From positions 12,312,539-12,376,538 of the forward strand of contig NC_087070.1 in assembly GCF_963678635.1 (NCBI RefSeq): DNA of 64,000 nucleotides, in the 5' to 3' direction. This document shows, in pieces, positions 1-12,710 of the stretch. The translations under genes and the position numbers were made by a program. The stretch comes from Symsagittifera roscoffensis (Eukaryota; Xenacoelomorpha; Acoela; Convolutidae). Below the pieces are notes generated by a model, which saw nothing but the letters and a program-made list of their open reading frames with translations, did no database searches and was not told where the DNA came from. Positions within the stretch are counted from its first letter, which is position 1; every line of letters begins with the position of its first letter.

Positions 1-2221
1 TTATACTTTGATGTGGCACTTTTCTACTCCCATCACTTTACATTTTACGCCATAGTAATCCGTAAAGCAACATTTGAATATTGAAATTTGCGGGGAGGGG
101 CAATGGAAAAAGCGGTTGATGCTGAAAATGTGAAGCGAATTATCTAAACGTGGATAATTATCGTTCACCACTAAACCGTTTCAATTTGATTTGAGGCAAC
201 TTAAGTGGTCTTATTAATTCCACACTTAACTCAAATTTTAATTTGTCAAAATTGATACTATCGGCCTAACTTTCACAACTTGTCACTCTTTTATAAACCA
301 AATTTTATTCGAGAACAAACTTTTATAATATTTGCTAGTAGAAACATTCAGGGTTTTGACCTGATACGAGCACTCTTGTTGTTTTGTATTATTGGATGTT
401 GACTTTAAACAAGATTTCTGTTTGACCTCCATACACAAAAACTGCTTATCATACAACACCATACAAAAAATTGATCATCATAAAATTTTATACACGGAGA
501 GTGTATAAAAAGTTTATTATACAATTTCCATATGTAAAAAACTTATGACAAGCAATTTTATCATTGCTTAAAAAAATTCAGTTTTTAGGGAATGTTTTCT
601 GAATTTTTAGTTGCAATATCACTTTCTCAAATAATCATTTTTCGAAAAAAATAGCAAAATTTTTATAAGATACACTATAAGTTACAATTCAAATTGACTA
701 TAAAATGAAACCACGATTTTTGACTAAAAACTTTATAGCCACCCGGGTTGACCTCCATACACGCAAAAGCTTATAATACAATTCCATGCAAGAAAAATAT
801 TTATCATATAATTTCATGCAATAAAAAATTTATCAAAAAATTTCATGCACGAATTCTTTGCAAAAAATGTTTGTTATATAACTCCATATGTTTACCATTG
901 CGATAAGCAAGAATATTGCAATCGTGTAGACGATTTTTCCCCCGTAGACAACTTTGTGAACAGAATAGCCATTTTGTTAGGAATGGTAATTAACACTTCT
1001 GACAGTCTCAAGCTGTACACAATGAAATGAAACTAAGTAATTAGGTAAGTAAGTATTAATTTAAGTAGTAATTAGGTAAAGACCGTTTCATATGATAATT
1101 AAGTTTTCAAACAAAAATTTTCCAATTTTTTCGGGTTTTTGGTTTTTGTCTTAATTGCTGTTGGTTCTTTATCCGTTTTTTAGAGCACAATTTTTTTATC
1201 TGGTAAGGCTTTTAGTGGCTTACTTGTTAACGAATGGTTTTTGTTCTAGAAAAAACCGTTTTTTTTTATCATCACTGAAATTTCAGTAAATTGTAAATTT
1301 ACCAAGTCTGATTTTTTTTAAAAAAAGATTGTTACTTTGGCCTAGTCAAATTTTATAGCAAAATTTTTCGGACAACAGTTTTGTTTTTCGGCTTAACAAG
1401 TTTATATTATAATTTCGGGCCTTGTTTTTTTTTGTCGTTTTGTCAATTTTTTTTAACAGTCGGTGGCGTTGTGTATCGCAAGTGGTGCGTATCTCAGCTC
1501 AGCTTTGCCTGTGTGTAAACATGAAGGATAGAATATGCTTACCTTCTTGTAAAAAATCCGAAAAAAAAAATCAAATTTGCGGGGACTTTTTTTCTAAATT
1601 TGATTCCCTATTATCACTTTCATGCTGAAAAAGGCTTATTGAATTCATAAGGTAGTCCAGACCATCTATAACATAGACCAGACTGATTTTGTCATCCAAA
1701 AAAAATGATTTAGAATATTTTTGCAAGAACTTACTTGAATTTTTTAATCCTTGTAGATTGAAGGACATACTTTTTTTGTCAAAACAAGAAGCCTTGGTTC
1801 TAGACTTTTTTTTAGCCGAACGAAAAAAAAATAAAGGTTTTTTAAAGTTCTGACTGATCTATGACATATTATCTCATAAAAATACTACTCATTTGCAAGT
1901 TTCTGTGAGATTTTTTACCTTCAACCAATGGGGTTTGTATGATAGAAAATTTTCGGTTATTGTGTTTTCGGACAAAACACGAAAAATTAGAATATTAAAC
2001 AAAACTTGAGAATGATAAATAGCAAATTAAAAAAATCGAAAATGCTTTTCATATAAATTTCCTGGATAAAAAAAAAGCTTCGTGTTGAGTTTCGTACAAT
2101 TTTCTGTACGCTTGCAATCGTATGATGTCTTTTGATAAGCAATTTCTCATATTTGAACTTGTATGACAAGCAGTTTCTGGTCAGCTCGGGCATATACAAA
2201 AGTTAGAGGTTTTGTTAAGAC
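1..2221. other. AT-rich intergenic DNA, no gene seen
   Basis: Both strands hold only short open frames rich in Phe, Lys and Leu, as expected from A/T runs, and none resembles a known domain. The only structure I see is the degenerate minisatellite listed separately. A segment near 355-385 (GACCTGATACGAGCACTC) loosely resembles sequence flanking the MITE-A copies further on. Confidence 0.5.
424..890. repeat. Degenerate AT-rich minisatellite
   Basis: Variants of a unit of roughly 30-40 bases (a GACCTCCATACAC-like segment, then TTTATCATATAATTCCATGC and A-runs) recur in two clusters, around 424-560 and 750-890. The short frame from 845 lies inside this repeat and is not believed to be a gene. 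Confidence 0.5.
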
Positions 2222-2250
2222 TAATGAACGTAGTGAAGGTTCTTATATAC
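2222..2250 (+). repeat. R3-family end fragment
   Basis: The segment AATGAACGTAGTGAAGG plus TTCTTATATA is the recurring start of the dispersed R3 family (3091, 15196, 18230, 22502, 63902). Here only the first ~25 bases are recognisable. It runs into CACTAGTGGACAAAATTAAG, which resembles a Tc1/mariner terminus, but no partner end was found. Confidence 0.4.
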
Positions 2251-2462
2251 ACTAGTGGACAAAATTAAGCGCACATTCAAAATTTTACTCTGTAAAATGC
2301 CTGTTTTCAATGTAAATTTTGGACAATATTTCCTTCGAAATTCATTAAAATTTTTACCTTGACCGAGAGCAAATGATCAGATTTACCATCTGTGAAAGTA
2401 TCAATATTCGGTTTCAATGACTTACCAGTGTAATCCGGGTCTGAAAACGCCAGTTTTCCACA

Positions 2463-2636
2463 TCTGCACTAAGTTTTGCATCGTAGTGAAATCTTTCTTG
2501 AATCTGCGGAGTAAAAAAATTGTTCATGCAACGTGAAACATTCTCAGCGAGAATAAGCAAACAATCAGGGTGAAATTTTTACTAAACTCAGACTATTTTT
2601 ACTTATTCACGCGAAGTAAAAAAAACTTAGTGCAGA
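2463..2636. mobile_element. Small TIR element (174 bp MITE-like)
   Basis: A 15-base perfect inverted repeat, TCTGCACTAAGTTTT at 2463-2477 and its reverse complement at 2622-2636, bounds an AT-rich non-coding core. A partial match continues inward (TTCGYGTGAA-like). I do not see a convincing target duplication, so the superfamily is unassigned. Confidence 0.5.
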
Positions 2637-3090
2637 CTTCAAAAAAACTTTAAAGATTTTCGTTATAAAAGAAGCAAAATATTATACTTCATTCGTTTTT
2701 TTGTTCTATTTGATTGAGCGGCAGTTGATTCTTTGTAATAATTGGCTTTCGACTGTTGTTGTTTTTGGTCCTTCGCCCCTGAGTCCTATACTTATTCGGT
2801 CTTTCGCCCGTGAGAATAGCCCCCGGGTAAAATCCTGAAAGTTGGGATTGCCCTTCATGTTTTTCGTAGCGTTTGTGTTTGTTTATATTTTCAAGCAGTA
2901 GCGTTCATTTCTGAGTTGTAAAATGCTGAGTGATAATTTACAAAGACCTGAGTGATATAGTTGTTGATTAGAAACTCAGCATCTGCGACAACAAGCCGAC
3001 GGGACTTCGAGCCGAAGGGCTTCAGGCAAACAATTAAACTTTACGAGCACATCAAAATACTATTTTTTCATCTGTAAAATTCATTAAGAG

Positions 3091-3545
3091 TAATGAGCGT
3101 AGTGAAGACTACGCTCATTAGGTCTTGTTGTTTTTTTTTCAGGAAAAAAGCTTGAAATAATGATGCGCATAGAAATATATGCACTTTTTGAGTTCAATTG
3201 AATTTATTTTGCTGAAAGTGACGTAAATTGCACTCTCCAAATACGAACGTGAAAAGGCGCGAAATTTCGTGAACTTTTTCCTGTATTTAAAATTCAGTAT
3301 TTGGAATTTAAATTTTAAGTTTCCAGCGGAGTAGAAACTATACGTGTTGATCCATTTTTCTCAAGTTGGGTTAATATTATCAGAATGCACCAATCATAAA
3401 TCGTTCTCGAAATTCAAAAAACTTAAAAGTCATCTATTGTTTTCTTTGAAGTTCGAAAGTAGAGATTTTTTTAACACAGTCAGTATTTTTTTTTGTTTAC
3501 TGGCGTTCAATAGTCTTTTCCAATCATCAAATGGCCAAGTTTTTT
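3091..3545 (+). repeat. Dispersed repeat R3, copy 1, with perfect terminal hairpin
   Basis: This segment aligns by eye over its whole length with 22502-22925. Shared blocks include TGCACTTTTTGAGTTCAA, GCTGAAAGTG, CCAATCATAAAT and GTTTACTKGCGTTCA. It begins with a perfect 13-bp stem and 4-base loop at 3091-3120 (TAATGAGCGTAGT, GAAG, ACTACGCTCATTA). Other copies have CTCTTATATAGG in place of the second arm. No coding capacity is seen; it is probably a non-autonomous element of unknown class. Confidence 0.6.
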
Positions 3546-3724
3546 TAAAAAAGTTATGCAAGCTTAGTCCATAATCAGCAATTTTTAAGACAATTCACCT
3601 CATAGAAATGAGACCCGTAATTTATATCAGCTGGGTTTAGAAATGGACCAGTTATAAACAGCAATAACGCCTTCAACAATATTTTCGTTCTGAACTTTTC
3701 AAAACATCAATAACAGGCTTAAGC

Positions 3725-3773
3725 TTTATGAAAAAGGCAAAAGCTGGACATTTATGAAAAAGGCAAAAGCTGG
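3725..3773. repeat. 23-bp direct repeat
   Basis: The 23-base segment beginning TTTATGAAAAAGGCAAAAGC occurs twice without change (3725-3747 and 3751-3773), separated by ACA. A looser duplication of a CAATAGCTTACATCAAT segment follows at about 3922-3975. Both look like local slippage products. Confidence 0.7.
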
Positions 3774-6700
3774 TCAAATACCATGACATTTAGAAATTCT
3801 GGAAAAAGGTCTTCAAATTAATCATTTTTTGTGACTTCGTGAGAAAGTGTTAGACTTGAAGCTCCTAGTCTTACGTTTCTGCTTGAAGTCCCAGAAAGCA
3901 CCCAGAAACTCAATATAGTAACCAATAGTAGCTTACATCAATTCATCAACAATAGCTTACATCAATGATATGGGTTGCCGCATACATCAACTCACCGTTG
4001 AATTAGGCACTGAACTTAATGAATAACGGTAATTAAAACAAGATGTATTTCCAAACCTGCAAGACAACTAACTCAGGATCTTTTTTTTTTGCAAAACTTT
4101 GATAAGTACGTCAGAATCTGCATATGTTTACTAAGCAATAATTTTATAGGAGGTGTAAGTCTAAACTAGAGGGTAGGGGGAGGAATAGATAAAGATACTC
4201 CTAATTTGAAACCACCCTGGCCGTAGTTGGAATCCGAGAGTGAATCACAAATTCACAACATATTTCGTTCTTTCCCTGTGTCAGAACAGAGAGATAAAAA
4301 TTAGCAAAAAAGCTGTTGTGTTGAAATCTTTATTTGAAGGAAAAATCATACTGATGATTCACCCTTTTTGGGCAATGGGAACTTAGATGCAATTAGAATT
4401 ACTATAAAAAAATTCAGTTTGTGGAGCTATCGGCTTGTAATAAAAGCAATGTAACAGCTGGATGTTTCATTGCTTTTTAATTGGTCTCGAAGTTTTTGCT
4501 AAATTATATATTTGCACAAACTTGATTTTTAAGCTGATTTTATCTATTTTAAGCTTAAAAATTTGTGTCGTAGAATGAAATTAATAAGACCAATTAGCTG
4601 TCTCAAATCAATTTGGAACGAATTTGTGAAGCGGGTTTTTTTTGTGTAAAATAAAAAAAATAAGTGTAGATTTAGGGGACTGCTTCTCTATGTTCGTTCT
4701 CTCTCTCACACACTATCTCTCTTAACGACACCGCAAAGTGGTCCCCTGGGATGTGAATTCAGCAATCCCGAAAGTGTTAACCCTTTCGGGGTTGCGGATC
4801 CAGAATTCTGAAACGGTTAGGTTGGTGGCAACTCTTCGGTACTGTGTTATGTTACGTGCCCCTTATGTACTGCTCCAAAGGCTGTCTCGTCCGCTCTCAC
4901 GATAGCGAAAATCTCCAGTTGTATTCAATTTCAGAAAATGTTAGTCCAAATACAGAAGGTTCTAATTAACCAGAATACTCTAAAAACCTAATCAGAAAAA
5001 ATGGCCCTCGATCAAACAATACAATTGCTTAATTACAAATTAACTTCTCTTTATCTAGAGAAATTTAATTAACGATTTACAAACAGTAGTTCCATACAAC
5101 TACTCAATTCGACATGCTAAAATTAATTATGTATCCGCGGATCAATATTTCTTTGATGTCCGTAAACTGAGTTCTCTATCTTGGCGAATCACTGTTCTCT
5201 AATTCTGGGAACTGACTCTTCTCTTCACTCGCTAGTATCGTTCTCTAGCTAACAACGAGAATCCAACTACTTTTTCAATAGCAATATGCTTACTGTTACT
5301 AACTGAGAACCAACTATTCTCTAACTCGGTATCACTTGTTCTGTTTAAGGGTAGGCTACCCGTAATCTTTGCGCCATGATTGTCTATTTGAGTTTTAGTG
5401 ACAGGTAAAGTTAGAGTTATGGTCGTCCCTACAAGTCCTCACAATTATTTTGGTACCACTTTCGCAAGGTCGTTACTAAATTTTTCTTCTGTCGACACTA
5501 GTTCTAACTTCAGACCCAAGTTCATTATATGTATCACTAACTAAATTTTGCCCATGTCAAGTCCAGTTTCACCTCTAAGCCGTATTATGTTTGAATAGCA
5601 AGTCTCCCAAGGTTTTCATTTGATAATTCCATTAGCGTTCCAACCTCACGGGGGTAGGGGAAGACCTTTTCTATGGGTCGCCAATTCATTCCAAACATCT
5701 AAAATTCCGATCTCTACTCTATTCCGTATCTTGACCTTCTAGCTACCAGGGAAAAGTAATTCGCATATCTGGGTTCAAATTGTGACAAAAAGTCAACTCC
5801 GCGAAACTAATTAAATACCCTGCCCATCAATGTCATTTAGGAGAACTATTTCCCATGCCATGCTCCTATTACTGCCAATTTCCTCCGTGGCTGCTTTTCC
5901 TTAGTCTGATCGAGTTTCTATTGATAGCTCATTCGCTAAAATAAGCTGAAACCAATGCTTGCCCAGTCCACTTCAATTAGTTCGATTACTTCAGTATTAC
6001 TATGTAAAAGCTATATCCCTTCTAGCTTCTGCTTCAGTTCCCATCAGATAAGTTCAGTCTAAATTCTTAGTAGGGTGACCACTTGTCATTTTCATTGGGG
6101 CTGGGGAATGTGCCTCTTTCCTGTGTTAAATCCGAGTTTTTTTTGTATTTATGGCTCTAAGCGCCCAAAAATCTTTTAATACTGGGGTAATCAACCTTGC
6201 ATACTCGGGTTCAAGATCCCAAGATGATCCTATCTACCAAGTTTTATCCATATTCCATTAATACTTCCCAAGTTATTCTGTTTCTAAGGTCCATTATCAG
6301 TTTTCCCCAAAAATTGCTATTAACACCGGAAGCCGTCTCGGAAAGTGTTTTACTCACAAGAGTTTTTTTTTGGTTTTGAAGTCTAGTGGCTATTGCCGCA
6401 AAAAAAATCCATTTTTTCCGCTCATTATTTTGCGTAAATTTCCTATTTCCAATTTAGGAGTGATTTCCCAGGTGCTAGTCAATTCCGCTCCAATTGTCGG
6501 ATCCGGTTCAATTTACAATACATGATATTATATTCCTCGTCTTTACCTATATCCCTGTGTTCGGTGAGACCAGAGAAACGACTTCCGGAAGTTGGGTTGG
6601 GGGCTAAATGCTCAAGACTTAACACCGCAATAGGGCTCCAGTGGGTTCGCAACTGAAGCTTCCCTCAACTAGAGGTCTATAACATACTAAATTGAGGTTC

Positions 6701-7393
6701 CGTTTCAACCGCAAGCTACCAAGTTCTGATAAGGCTATTTGCACTTCCGTGAACCGTTATCACTTGTGGAAGGGGGGCCCGGGGCCCAGATTTTTGCATG
6801 CCCGCGTCGAATCATCTCTCGTTTCCATCCTATGAGTTCTTAAAAATATTTTTTTTAGTTCCAAATTGAGGGGCGGTAGACTAAATCGGTACCGTCTTAT
6901 ATTTTTTCGAGAGTAGGGACTATTTTTTTGAAGGTTTGAACAACTTCAATTTTGGTCCTTTGTTCGCTTTTCTACTTAACGTATTGAGTAGTCAATACCA
7001 ATCTACATACTATTCATTTGCTTTCACTATACTGCATGCATTTTTTCAGATAAAACTCTCAATCGAAATCTGAGTATGGCAAAAATCTGTTAGGATCACC
7101 AATCCTACATTTGGACAGACCGTTGCCACTTACTCTAGTGGTGTGCACATCCGGCTGGGACCACGCAGATCCGTAGATCGGTCATATGTTCCTTCTTCAA
7201 ATTGGTCTGAATACAAAACCATTCCCAGCATATAAATTCATCACTTTCTTCAAAAGTAGGAACAATTTTGTTGTGAAAAAAAAGAAAAGTTTTGATTTCT
7301 GGAATTATTCTTGCCTTACAGTTTTGATCTTCTGTTTTAGTAATAATTGTAGTAAAATACTAATAATTGTGTTAGGTTCTTTCAAAATAACAG
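3774..7393. other. Intergenic region, no gene seen
   Basis: The part from about 4640 to 6830 is less A/T-biased than its surroundings, with CT-rich tracts near 4700 and a G/C run at about 6768-6788. Stops fall densely in all frames and I recognise no domain. It could be an old decayed transposon, but I see no LTRs, TIRs or coding remnants to support that. Confidence 0.4.
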
Positions 7394-7454
7394 AGTTTTC
7401 CTGTGGACTGTATACAGACAATTGGGAACATCTCGATAAAGTGTTTGAGTACAA

Positions 7455-7666
7455 TGTTGCGAATCTTACCATTCGTCTTATTTCATTCAAATAGTCTTAA
7501 AGTATTTTAACTGGTTAATTTAGATTTGACCTTGTTATCTTCATTCTCTCCGACGGAGAGAATGACCGCTCAATTTTTAATGTTTTACTTTAGAGATTAA
7601 TTCAGTTTTTAAACATATCTTATTACTAACAAATAGAATTATCCGTAACAAAGAAACATTTTATCA
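7455..7666 (+). repeat. Gypsy-1 5' LTR
   Basis: This 212-bp LTR runs from TGTTGCGAATC to TTTTATCA and is repeated at 13829-14040. It contains the small palindrome TCTCTCCGACGGAGAGA, also kept in the other copy. The gag ATG overlaps its last base, so there is no untranslated leader of any length. Confidence 0.93.
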
Positions 7667-9161
7667 TGGCGCAGTCAAACAGCAACGAATCAAACGTGAG
7701 AGGTATACCTTCATTTTGGCAAAACCACACAGTGGACCCACCAATTCCTTGGGAAGAGTGGAGCAATTTATTCCAACTAGCAATAATCGCAAAGGAGAAT
7801 ATTGATATCGAAAATATGTTGAATCCATCGGAACGATATCATCCACTTCCCCCAACATTGGCAAATCCGCCGGAAAACGAATCCGACGCTCAAAAAACAT
7901 CTCGCATCGAGAGGAATATTCGAGAACAAAAGAGATTCGATGACGAAGAAATGGCCTCAATAAAGTCAGAAACCAAGAAATTCAACGGCATAAGACTTGA
8001 AGAGATGGACAAAAAACTCAGATCCATACTCTATCTAGCCCTCGGAAACGAAGGAAAGAAAACATTCGGCCAAAATTTCACGAGAGTTAAAGTTCTACAA
8101 ATTTCCTTCAAAGAATTTTGGGAAAATTTGTCCGTAGCTTTTGTGAGAAAGACAAACATAACCTTCGAAAGACACAAGCTATTAAACAGAAAACAGAGGG
8201 ACAGAGAATCATTAGACAATTCTGGGGGGCACTTGCAGAAATGGCAAAAAGATGTGACATTCCCACAGGAGAAGATGAATGGATTCGAGATATTTTTATC
8301 AATAACATGAAGAACTCGGGCATCCAACGGAAACTTCTCACGGAAACCCTACCTCCACTAGAAGCCTTAAATGTAGCCCTAATTGACGAAAAAGGAATAA
8401 CAAACCACATCAAAATGACGAGTACTTTTAAATCCAACGGATATTCTTCCAACAAATCTTTTAATCATTTTAATGTAAAAAGAGAACCCACTCTAAACAT
8501 CGACAGAACTAACACATGTATGAAATGCGGCGGATTTTTTACCAAAGGACACCTAGCGGTTTGCCCCGCTAAAGATACGACTTGCACGACTTGTAAATAT
8601 CGAGGAAATTTTATTAGACTCTGTAAATCACGCCGTAAAAATGTAAATATTGTGGATAGTCAAATTGTAAAAAATACAGATTATAATTATCCTTCAGATC
8701 AACCGGATGTAAATATGGACCGCGCTAATAGAGAATGCTGTGGAGTAATCAACGCATGGTCGGAGTCCGGACAGAGCGATAACGATGATTACTCTATATT
8801 AAACGTAACAACTATCTACGACGACCAAGGAAAGGAACTGAAGAAACTACTAAATATTGGCCTGGGAAATGAAAACCAAGTAATTCTCAATATACAGGTG
8901 GATTCAGCTAGCCCTGTAAGCTTCCTTAAACAGAATGTCTTACACGAGTTGAAGTTACGAGACCCTTATGTGAAAATATATCCAGTGGATAAAGCGACTA
9001 AAGAACTTTATTGCGGATTTACGAACAATGCAATTAATATCACTGGAAAGGTAATCGTTCCAATTTTCTCGAATGGATGGTCTCACAAGGAATGCCACTT
9101 CTTCTTAACTCAAGGTCACGAAAGAAACATTTTGGGAAACGACAACTTACCAAAAGTCTGA
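7666..9161 (+). pseudogene. gag: Gypsy-1 gag and protease, frameshifted
   Basis: This is the structural protein of the element with the aspartic protease at its C-terminal end. The first frame (7666-8310) starts with ATG at the LTR edge and has the capsid-like segment WEEWSNLFQLAIIAKENIDI. Near 8200-8220 the reading jumps to a second frame that runs to 9161. That frame has two Cys-rich knuckles at about 8517-8626: the first is C-x2-C-x7-H-x3-C, the second has Asn where the His is expected (C-x2-C-x3-GNF-x3-C). The protease site near 8898 reads DSA rather than D[ST]G, and the flap/end motif ILGND is near 9129. The frameshift could be an ancestral programmed site or decay. The changed knuckle and active site argue for decay. 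Confidence 0.88.
7667..7676 (+). other. Gypsy-1 primer-binding site (tRNA-Ser type)
   Basis: TGGCGCAGTC immediately follows the 5' LTR. It is complementary to the 3' end expected of a serine tRNA (GACTGCGCCA), the primer type known for 17.6/297-like elements. The match beyond ten bases is poor. Confidence 0.8.
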
Positions 9162-9260
9162 ATCGAAGTTTCACAAAAACAATACACAACACTCATCAAC
9201 AAGAGAACTTGTAAGTCTATCAATTCAGTTACCTCACTTGACATAGATAATGAAATAGAC

Positions 9261-10819
9261 ATGATTTCCAAAACTTTCAAACAATTATTCCTTCGGATTG
9301 GAAAAATGAAAAATCAAACAAAAATAACACACTTTCACGAACCACTAAAGCCAATTCAAGTAAAAGGCAGGAGGGTCCCTTTACACTTACTGGATTCAGT
9401 AAAATCAGAATTGTACAGACTCAAATCCGAAGGACACATCAAAAAATTAGAAAACTGCGACGAGGACAGATTTATTAGTCCGATAGATATCACTTGCAAA
9501 AAAGACAAATCGATAAAGCTAGCGTTAGATTCAAAATTTATCAACAAACAAATTTACAAGAACAAATACCAGATGCCCAACATACACGAATTAGTGGATA
9601 ATGTAGTGGCTCAAATTTGAATCAATTCCGCCGGGGAAGTATGGTTTACCAATCTAGACCTAAAGAATGCATATAGTTAACTTTCGCTAGACAATTTTAC
9701 TAGCAGCCAATGCAATTTCAGCCTAGTTGAGAAATAACAGGCACTTATCAATTTTTAACCGGTTTTTACGGACTCGGCGATATGCCAAACGAGTTTCAAA
9801 GAGTCATGGACTCAACTCTGGGAAATATTCTTTTTACAAATTGTTACCTTGACGACATATTAGTCGCTTCCAAAGGAAGTTTTAATGACCACAAGAAAAT
9901 TTTTTATAAAATTTTATCAACGCTAGATAGTTACAATTTCGCAGTTAAATGGTCAAAAGGCAAATTTTTCCAAAAAGAAATCGAATGGCTCGGTTTTCAA
10001 ATATCGAAAATTGGAATCGCCCCACAATTCGATAAAACCAAGGCAATTAAAGATATTCCAATTCCAAAAAATCTAAAGGAATTAGGATCATTCTTCGGGT
10101 CAACTAATCAGTACATTAAATTTGTACCAAATTTAGCATCCCTCGGAAGCCCGCTAAGACCTCTTTTAAACAAGAAGTCGATTTTCCTTTGGAATGAAAA
10201 TCACACAAAAGCATTCGATAAGATTAAATCAGAAATAGTCAATCTTACTGAAAACATCCACTTCGACATCAAAACACCCACGAGAGTAAAAACCGATGCT
10301 TCACATAACGGGTTAGGTGCATCCCTTGAACAACTCCATGTGAACGTTTGGAAAACAGTGTCATTCGCTTCAAGATTTATAAATCCTCATGAATCCAAAT
10401 ATTCAACAAACGAATTAGAGTTATTAGGAGTTGTATGGGCGGTCAAACATTACAAAAACTATCTCTACGGCTCCGAATTCGAAATTAATACCGACCACAA
10501 AGCTCTCCTTTCCGCTTTGTCACCTAATCACGGAAACAAAACGTATCATAGCCGATTGAAAAGATGGGTAGATCGCCTTGTACCATTTAATTTTACTATC
10601 AAGCATTTAGCGGGAAAAGATATGAATTTTACCGACCTAATTTCAGGAACTCCTTCGGGTAAAGCAATTCCCCCATCACATTACGACGGAGAATTCGCAG
10701 TTGCAACTACCAAAAAATATATAACGCACTCAATCCTTTGGATAATGAAAATTCATTACGTAATTCAATTAATTCAATATCGGAAAATTCCCAGTACACG
10801 AAATTACAAAACCACGTAA
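9261..10819 (+). pseudogene. pol: Gypsy-1 reverse transcriptase and RNase H, broken
   Basis: This was the polymerase that copies element RNA into DNA. 9261-9620 holds the RT N-terminal part (fingers; segment HLLDSVKSELYRLKSEGHIK). 9621-9781 is broken by stops but still shows NLDLKNAYS (motif A). 9782-10819 reopens with MPNEFQRVMD, the catalytic YLDD at about 9845 and the connection region. RNase H follows (DASHNGLGASLEQ near 10290; ELELLGVVWAVKHY and TDHKALLSAL near 10410-10510). The YLDD and RNase H residues survive, but the frame does not, so no full polymerase can be made. Confidence 0.9.
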
Positions 10820-12710
10820 TAATTACAGCATTGAATTTCGTCAATTCTTCCATTTCAATCTGCAATCAAAAACACTATAGAACAGAATTTTGTAACTCTA
10901 AATGTATTCCCTCGGATTTCTCAAGCACCGATTCTACTAAAATCTTTCTATCAAATTCAGCCTTTATTTATTTTTTAATTCTTAACAGTAGCTTAATTGG
11001 TAATCCTTCGGATCTTAAACTTATAAATAGTGTAAATATGTCAAATAACCAAATTGTAGTAAGTCCTTCCACTTCCGGGATACAACTCTCAATTGATTTC
11101 CAAATTTCCTCAGAGCACAAAAAGTTAGTAACTAAATTTCGAGAAAATCTCAAGTTACCTGAAAGACCTTTGGATTTAAATACATTATTCCATGCAAAGT
11201 TGGTTGCTTTACTAACGGAAAATGATGAGAGCTAAACCCAATTGTGAAGGCTTTACAGGAAAAAGTAGAAAACATCAACGCAATTTCCCGTTACTTGCAC
11301 CAATTTTCGAAAGACCTTCATGATTCCGATGGACTATTATATATGGATGGAAAATTGGTTGTTCCCTTTACAATCCGGAACGCCATTTTAAAAACTTTAC
11401 ACGAATCTTACCCTGGCCAATTCGGTATGAAATACCTGGCACAATATATTTTATGGCCTCATATAAACCGGCAAATTTACTTCCACGAGATTAATTGCAC
11501 ACAAAGCACCCAAACTGGTAAGAACATAAAAAGGATCATACCAACCACACAAATTAGCAAACTTCCCGCTTTATTTGAACCTAATGAGGAATTAAACCTT
11601 GATTTTGCCGGCCCATTAGATAACACCTGGGGAAACAATAAATACATCTTATTATGTATAGATCGTTTTTCAAAATTTCCATCAGCAAAACTTGCATCTT
11701 CAACGTCATCAAACACAGTAATCGATTTTCTTCAAGATTATTTTTATCTCCATGGGATTCCTAACTCTATCCCTGATGACCATGCATCCTGTTTTACTAG
11801 TCAGGATTTTAAATTATTTTGTAATTCTCATAATATCAAATTAATATTTTGTACAGTTGGGGACCATCGTTCTAACGGTCCTGTAGAAAAACTTGTTCAT
11901 ACTGTAAAAATCAAATTATTAGCAATGTCTTTAGAACAACAAAAACCTACATTACAAACTGTCATTTCGAAAATAATTTGGAATTTACGATCTTCCTTTC
12001 AATCAAAAATAAAATGTTCACCGTTCGAATTACACTTTAAAAGAAAACCGAACACGATCTGGAAGCAATTGGCATCTAGTAAATTATCCGGTGGATTTTT
12101 AGACAAAGGGAAGTCGATCTTAAGCAGAGAAAGGGCACTCGACTGGAACGCCGACGATCGGATAAAGGACGGATACAAAGACTCTCTTGTACCGAAAAAG
12201 AACCAGTCACCATTGGAGAAAGGCTACGATTTGGACCATCTTACAACTCCAAAACCTTCATCTTCCCGAGTGTCCTTAAACAGTCCGTTTAAAGGTAATT
12301 TACTACGAAAAACCAACGTAAGTATAAACGGAAATCCCTTCTATAAACAACTGGGTCAGAAAATAATAAACTCAACAAAATCCACGTTTGATTTATCCGA
12401 CGGAAAAATCATTAGAAAATCGAACATCGCCATCCTAAAGTCTAAATCCTCTACAATCCGTTCATTCAAAGGAAAAATCTCTTTTCCATCTTTTTCTAAC
12501 ATTGATTTACAAGTAGCTCTAAGAAAGACAAACAAATCGAAGCCACAACAGACACGGAAACCAGGCCCTAAGACAGGACGACACACAGAGTCTCTCACCC
12601 CGGTCACCACCAGATCTAGAGGGGAAAAAAAAACAACCTACCAAACTCAACAAACCGAAGCGAAACCGAAACAAAGCCTCGACATTGAACACAGGATATT
12701 TAGCAGGTGA
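10738..12710 (+). pseudogene. pol: Gypsy-1 integrase region
   Basis: 10738-11235 is a poorly conserved linker after RNase H. 11244-12710 encodes the integrase. The N-terminal zinc-binding region is damaged: HESYPGQFGM has Tyr at the expected second His position, and CTQSTQTGKN has Ser for the second Cys. The DDE core is largely present, with Asp in NLDFAGP (~11600), Asp in the DDHASCFTS segment (~11774) and Glu in SNGPVEK (~11880). A long basic tail rich in Ser, Lys and Thr follows, at the place of the GPY/F and C-terminal domains. The frame ends at 12710, overlapping the next frame by 26 bases. Confidence 0.88.

Noticed and set aside
2245-2290. Tc1/mariner element starting CACTAGTGGACAAAATTAAG
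   Set aside because: No inverted partner and no transposase remnant were found nearby.
7186-7494. 102-codon ORF as a gene
   Set aside because: It crosses the left LTR boundary and target duplication of Gypsy-1, so it is not a single gene; only the 7394-7454 part is kept as a weak exon candidate.
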